26,145 bases of DNA from SIG440 sp045579055. Lineage in GTDB: Bacteria; Bacillota; Clostridia; Monoglobales; Monoglobaceae. This document shows positions 23,634-26,145 of the stretch, in pieces. A model generated the notes under the pieces. That model saw only the letters and a list, made by a program, of their open reading frames with translations. It had not been told where the DNA came from and searched no databases. A program made the translations under genes and the position numbers. Numbering within the stretch: position 1 is the first letter of the stretch; each line of letters starts with the position of its first letter. The stretch is from assembly GCA_045579055.1 (NCBI GenBank), contig JAZNLK010000151.1, forward strand, positions 1 to 26,145. Reading direction: 5' to 3'.

Positions 23634-25793
23634 TTAAATCATTTTGAAGGATACAAAAAAATCATAATCTGCCGTATCATCGGGAAGAAATGACAGTTGA
23701 ACCAGATTACCGCTCTTTTCGATACTGTCAAAGCCCTTATACTCCTCAACATCATAACCATCCGGAACATATATTGTCACAGTATACACATCCTTTGCAA
23801 CCAAAGATGACTTGAGTGTCAATCTTCTTTCTTCGAAGTGCATACCCCGAATCTCGGCTGCACCTTGGGTTATATGCCTTGAAGTGCTGATGATCTGAGG
23901 AATATCCTTACACGGCCTTATTGAAAGAACTCTGACCTCGTACGGTTCAAGTTCAAGGCATAAGTCTCTTTCAATCTGTCCCAGGAATTTATTACGGTAA
24001 AAATCATATACCAGATACCGACCACTTTCCAGATGGAAGTCTTCAAAAAGATTAAATGTGCGACTGACAGTTTCATTCGTTGAGTTAAACACTGCTGTCA
24101 CCTGATAGTTTTCATAAGGCTTTGCTATTTCCAGATTAAGAGGGAAGCAATCAATATCAAAGTCCATTTTAAAAAGATCCGCGGGATGGGTGTCCATCAC
24201 AGGAAGTGATCGCTTTATCAGATTAATTTTCTCGTCCGTCAAAGCCGAAAACTCATCGCCGAATGTTATGGGGAGTCCAAGAAGAGAATGAAGCACCATT
24301 CTTGATTTCGCCTGTTCAAAATTACTGTGTTCATCACGAAGCACAACATTGTCAGGGTCATTATAAAGCTGAATATTATGTATCCCATAAAAGATTTGAA
24401 GCCTTTTTATGTTTTTTGTATACTCTTCCCAAGTGAAAATATCTTCACCAATACGTGCCGCATCAAATATATCAGATGACCAAAGAACATCACCAGTGAA
24501 AACTCCTGCACACGAAAGCATATACATATCTTCCCCAAGCAGTTCACGAGTTTTTTTCATAACGCCCCGGATAGCTTCTTTGGTTGTAATCATCGGATCA
24601 TACATATTAAAATGATGCTGTTCCAACACTTCCATCGTAACAGGAATTGTATCAAATTTAACCGCTTCATAACCCCAATTATGCACAGTCTGCACGGCTG
24701 CAGGCAAATACTCATCCAAATAATGCGGGTTAGTAGGGTCATACCAGTACCTGCCGCACCACGACAGAAAATCCGCCACAAGAATATCGGGATATTTTTC
24801 GATAAATTCGTTTTTTCCTGGTTCGTTCAAAAAACTTATCCAAAGTGACGGAATGAGCCCCATCTTCTTGATTTCATCTGCAACATATTTTAGCCCGTGG
24901 GGATATTTTTCCAAATCAGGGTTAAGTGAACAAACCCCGTCGGTACGTTCTCTGCCGTCAATGCTGTAATAAGTATTATGAAACCACTCCCAATCAACCC
25001 AAACAGTATTAGCTCCAAAATCCCTGAGATTTTCCGCCTGCCATTTTGCATTGCGGAGAACATTTTCTTCGCAGGCATCAAACTTCACCGCATACCAGGT
25101 CATCCACCCAACAGGTGGCAACGGAAATGTGGAGTTTCTGTTTCGGGGCGAAAACTTAATATTATATCTTTCGGCAATGATATTCTCTCTGAACGAAAAC
25201 TCGCCCGTGCAGTGGTCACCATCCCTTGAAACAAACAGTTCAAATTTATATGAACCTTCTGTTTCTTCAAACTGAAGCTTCGTCTTGTGCGGTCTGTCCA
25301 CAACGACAGCGCTGTCGGTCATTCGATTATAAACAGCATGATCTTCCGGCGACACAGCACTGCCTATTGCACAACGAAAATCACGTGCAGGACGTTCAAG
25401 GCATACAGCAAAAACATCATCGCTGTTTTCCGCCTCAGAACACACTTTTCCGCACAGCTTTATGCAGTAATAGTTTTTGCTTTCAAACTTCACACAAACA
25501 TTATCAACACCCACAAGCAGCCAAAGTACGACATCTGCACTGTCGCACTCTTCCTGTTCACGAAATTTTATACAAAGGTATGAGTAATCTTCATTGTTCA
25601 AAAAAGAATTGGTATATTCAGAAAACGGAAAATCTTTCAGTTCCTTTTCCTTCTTTCCATCCTTGTAAACACCCTCAAAAACTATATCCGCCAAAATAGG
25701 AATTCCATCATGCAAAACATCAAAGGCATAAGAATCCACATTATATATAATGCTGTATTTGTCAAAACTACAGTATTTTTTGTTGCAATTCAT
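23634..25793 (-). CDS. GH36-type alpha-galactosidase-like enzyme
   Basis: A 719-residue clan GH-D glycoside hydrolase, probably cytosolic because no signal peptide is present. An N-terminal beta-sandwich (1-220) is followed by the catalytic TIM barrel (about 228-550; VGWMTWYAVKFD, NTVWVDWEWF) and a C-terminal beta domain. The nucleophile is expected at D382 in VKFDTIP, and the acid/base at D452 in AARIGED (counted from a GTG start one codon earlier). Such enzymes release terminal alpha-galactose, although some relatives act on other alpha-sugars. AAGGAG precedes two adjacent starts, GTG 25796 and ATG 25793; I use the ATG. Its promoter region shares a 79-base element with the operon behind it, so both are probably induced together. 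Confidence 0.82.
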   Translation of the reverse strand: MNCNKKYCSFDKYSIIYNVDSYAFDVLHDGIPILADIVFEGVYKDGKKEKELKDFPFSEYTNSFLNNEDYSYLCIKFREQEECDSADVVLWLLVGVDNVCVKFESKNYYCIKLCGKVCSEAENSDDVFAVCLERPARDFRCAIGSAVSPEDHAVYNRMTDSAVVVDRPHKTKLQFEETEGSYKFELFVSRDGDHCTGEFSFRENIIAERYNIKFSPRNRNSTFPLPPVGWMTWYAVKFDACEENVLRNAKWQAENLRDFGANTVWVDWEWFHNTYYSIDGRERTDGVCSLNPDLEKYPHGLKYVADEIKKMGLIPSLWISFLNEPGKNEFIEKYPDILVADFLSWCGRYWYDPTNPHYLDEYLPAAVQTVHNWGYEAVKFDTIPVTMEVLEQHHFNMYDPMITTKEAIRGVMKKTRELLGEDMYMLSCAGVFTGDVLWSSDIFDAARIGEDIFTWEEYTKNIKRLQIFYGIHNIQLYNDPDNVVLRDEHSNFEQAKSRMVLHSLLGLPITFGDEFSALTDEKINLIKRSLPVMDTHPADLFKMDFDIDCFPLNLEIAKPYENYQVTAVFNSTNETVSRTFNLFEDFHLESGRYLVYDFYRNKFLGQIERDLCLELEPYEVRVLSIRPCKDIPQIISTSRHITQGAAEIRGMHFEERRLTLKSSLVAKDVYTVTIYVPDGYDVEEYKGFDSIEKSGNLVQLSFLPDDTADYDFFVSFKMI

Positions 25794-25911
25794 CACCCTT
25801 ACACTCCTTTCACGTCAAATATAACGCATCACTATAATATTTTACAGAATAATCATCAACCGATGGCAAAAACCCGCAGTTCTCAACAAAAGAACCCTGC
25901 ATTTTATGACG

Positions 25912-25990
25912 CGATTATAATGTTATAATATCATTTTTTTCAATATCTTCTCAAGTAAATATGTAGGAACAATAGGAATATTTGTAGAAA
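25912..25990 (-). promoter_or_regulatory. Shared upstream element, copy B (GH36 gene)
   Basis: Partner of 23508-23586. On the minus strand TTTCTACAAAT (25980-25990) and TTCCTACATAT (25959-25969) form a direct repeat with 21-bp period, matching at 9 of 11 bases. TTGAGA (25949-25954) and, 18 bases on, TATTAT (25925-25930) give the likely promoter. The conserved bases cluster in the repeat and up to the -35; the -10 spacer has drifted more. Confidence 0.7.
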
Positions 25991-26015
25991 ATTATTGTAC
26001 TCATACAATAAACAT

Positions 26016-26039
26016 CCACCCGCACAGCGGGTGGTTTTT
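26016..26039 (+). terminator. Terminator-like hairpin
   Basis: An 8-bp GC-rich stem CCACCCGC/GCGGGTGG with a three-base loop is followed by TTTTTC on the plus strand. No plus-strand gene precedes it in the window, so it may belong to a mobile element or a small RNA rather than to a normal operon. Confidence 0.6.
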
Positions 26040-26069
26040 CATTTTCGGGCAAAGCCCTACTCTCTACTA

Positions 26070-26142
26070 GCTACGCACAAGTGCGTCTTTTATTGACCTG
26101 CCAGTCGCGCGTATTTTTACTTGCTACCCATAAATGGGTCTT
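26070..26142 (+). repeat. Two related hairpins with covarying stems
   Basis: GCTACGCACAAGTGCGTCTT (26070-26089) and GCTACCCATAAATGGGTCTT (26123-26142) share the flanks GCTA and TCTT and the loop AA. The stem bases differ but remain paired (CGCAC/GTGCG against CCCAT/ATGGG). The copies lie 53 bp apart. They look like structured RNA or DNA units of a larger element cut by the window end. Confidence 0.5.
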
Positions 26143-26145
26143 TCG

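Larger units (their letters stand above)
25794..26145. other. Gene-free end region with regulatory element and hairpins
   Basis: No gene is supported. The stretch holds the leader of the GH36 gene, shared element copy B (25912-25990), an inverted repeat TTATTGTA-N4-TACAATAA (25992-26011), a terminator-like hairpin (26016-26039) and two similar hairpins (26070-26089, 26123-26142). Any element they belong to continues past the window. Confidence 0.6.

Noticed and set aside
25226..25699. 157-codon plus-strand frame
   Set aside because: Antisense to the N-terminal domain of the GH36 gene, His/Cys/Gln-rich, no ribosome binding site.
26016..26145. CRISPR array at the window end
   Set aside because: The repeated units are hairpins with differing stems and only two copies, not identical repeats with unique spacers.

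Overview
The window looks like chromosomal DNA from an anaerobic, low-GC Clostridia bacterium, probably a gut Oscillospiraceae/Lachnospiraceae relative. The grounds are AT-rich intergenic DNA, strong GGAGG-type ribosome binding sites, consensus TTGACA/TATAAT promoters, a clostridial-type FeoB with a small Cys-rich partner, a phenylacetate-CoA ligase/ACT pair, and four AraC-family regulators beside sugar genes. No rRNA, tRNA, CRISPR array or transposase was seen.

Layout. (1) 1-1094: a 5' regulatory region with three near-identical 17-mers, then an AraC regulator (+). (2) 1143-2896 (-): a phenylacetate-CoA ligase with an ACT-domain protein. (3) 3034-7908 (-): a sugar gene run made of two Gfo/Idh/MocA oxidoreductases, a TIM-barrel isomerase/epimerase, a divergent NagB-like protein and a NagA-like deacetylase. 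A 1072-residue secreted protein (8023-11241) lies upstream; its C-terminal deacetylase-like domain has lost one metal-ligand histidine. (4) 11634-13041 (+): a YdaE-type D-lyxose isomerase and an AraC regulator. (5) 13082-15646 (-): feoA, feoB and an unlisted 58-residue Cys-rich membrane protein, with four copies of a GTTAG-type inverted repeat at the feoA and feoB promoters. (6) 15910-16626 (+): an MgtC/SapB membrane protein, followed by a 79-bp palindromic repeat. (7) 16808-19590: a divergent AraC regulator (-) and L-fucose isomerase (+). (8) 19775-20581 (+): a fourth AraC regulator. (9) 20639-25793 (-): a Gfo/Idh/MocA oxidoreductase, an ECF-type S component fused to a DUF1893 domain, an unrecognised aldo-keto-reductase-like TIM-barrel protein, and a cytosolic GH36-type alpha-galactosidase-like enzyme. 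The last 130 bases hold a series of short hairpins, cut off by the window edge.

How the genes may work together. Most of the window is carbohydrate foraging split into small units, each next to its own AraC-type sensor. The most unusual unit is region 9. The GH36 gene and the three-gene operon behind it start from promoters sharing about 65 of 79 bases, including a direct repeat with 21-bp period placed just upstream of the -35, as expected for an AraC activator site. The neighbouring convergent AraC gene is the obvious candidate regulator. This suggests one regulon that imports a small molecule through the ECF S component, removes an alpha-linked sugar with the GH36 enzyme and modifies the product with the dehydrogenase and the TIM-barrel protein. 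The chemistry is inferred; the shared element and the fusion are seen directly in the sequence.
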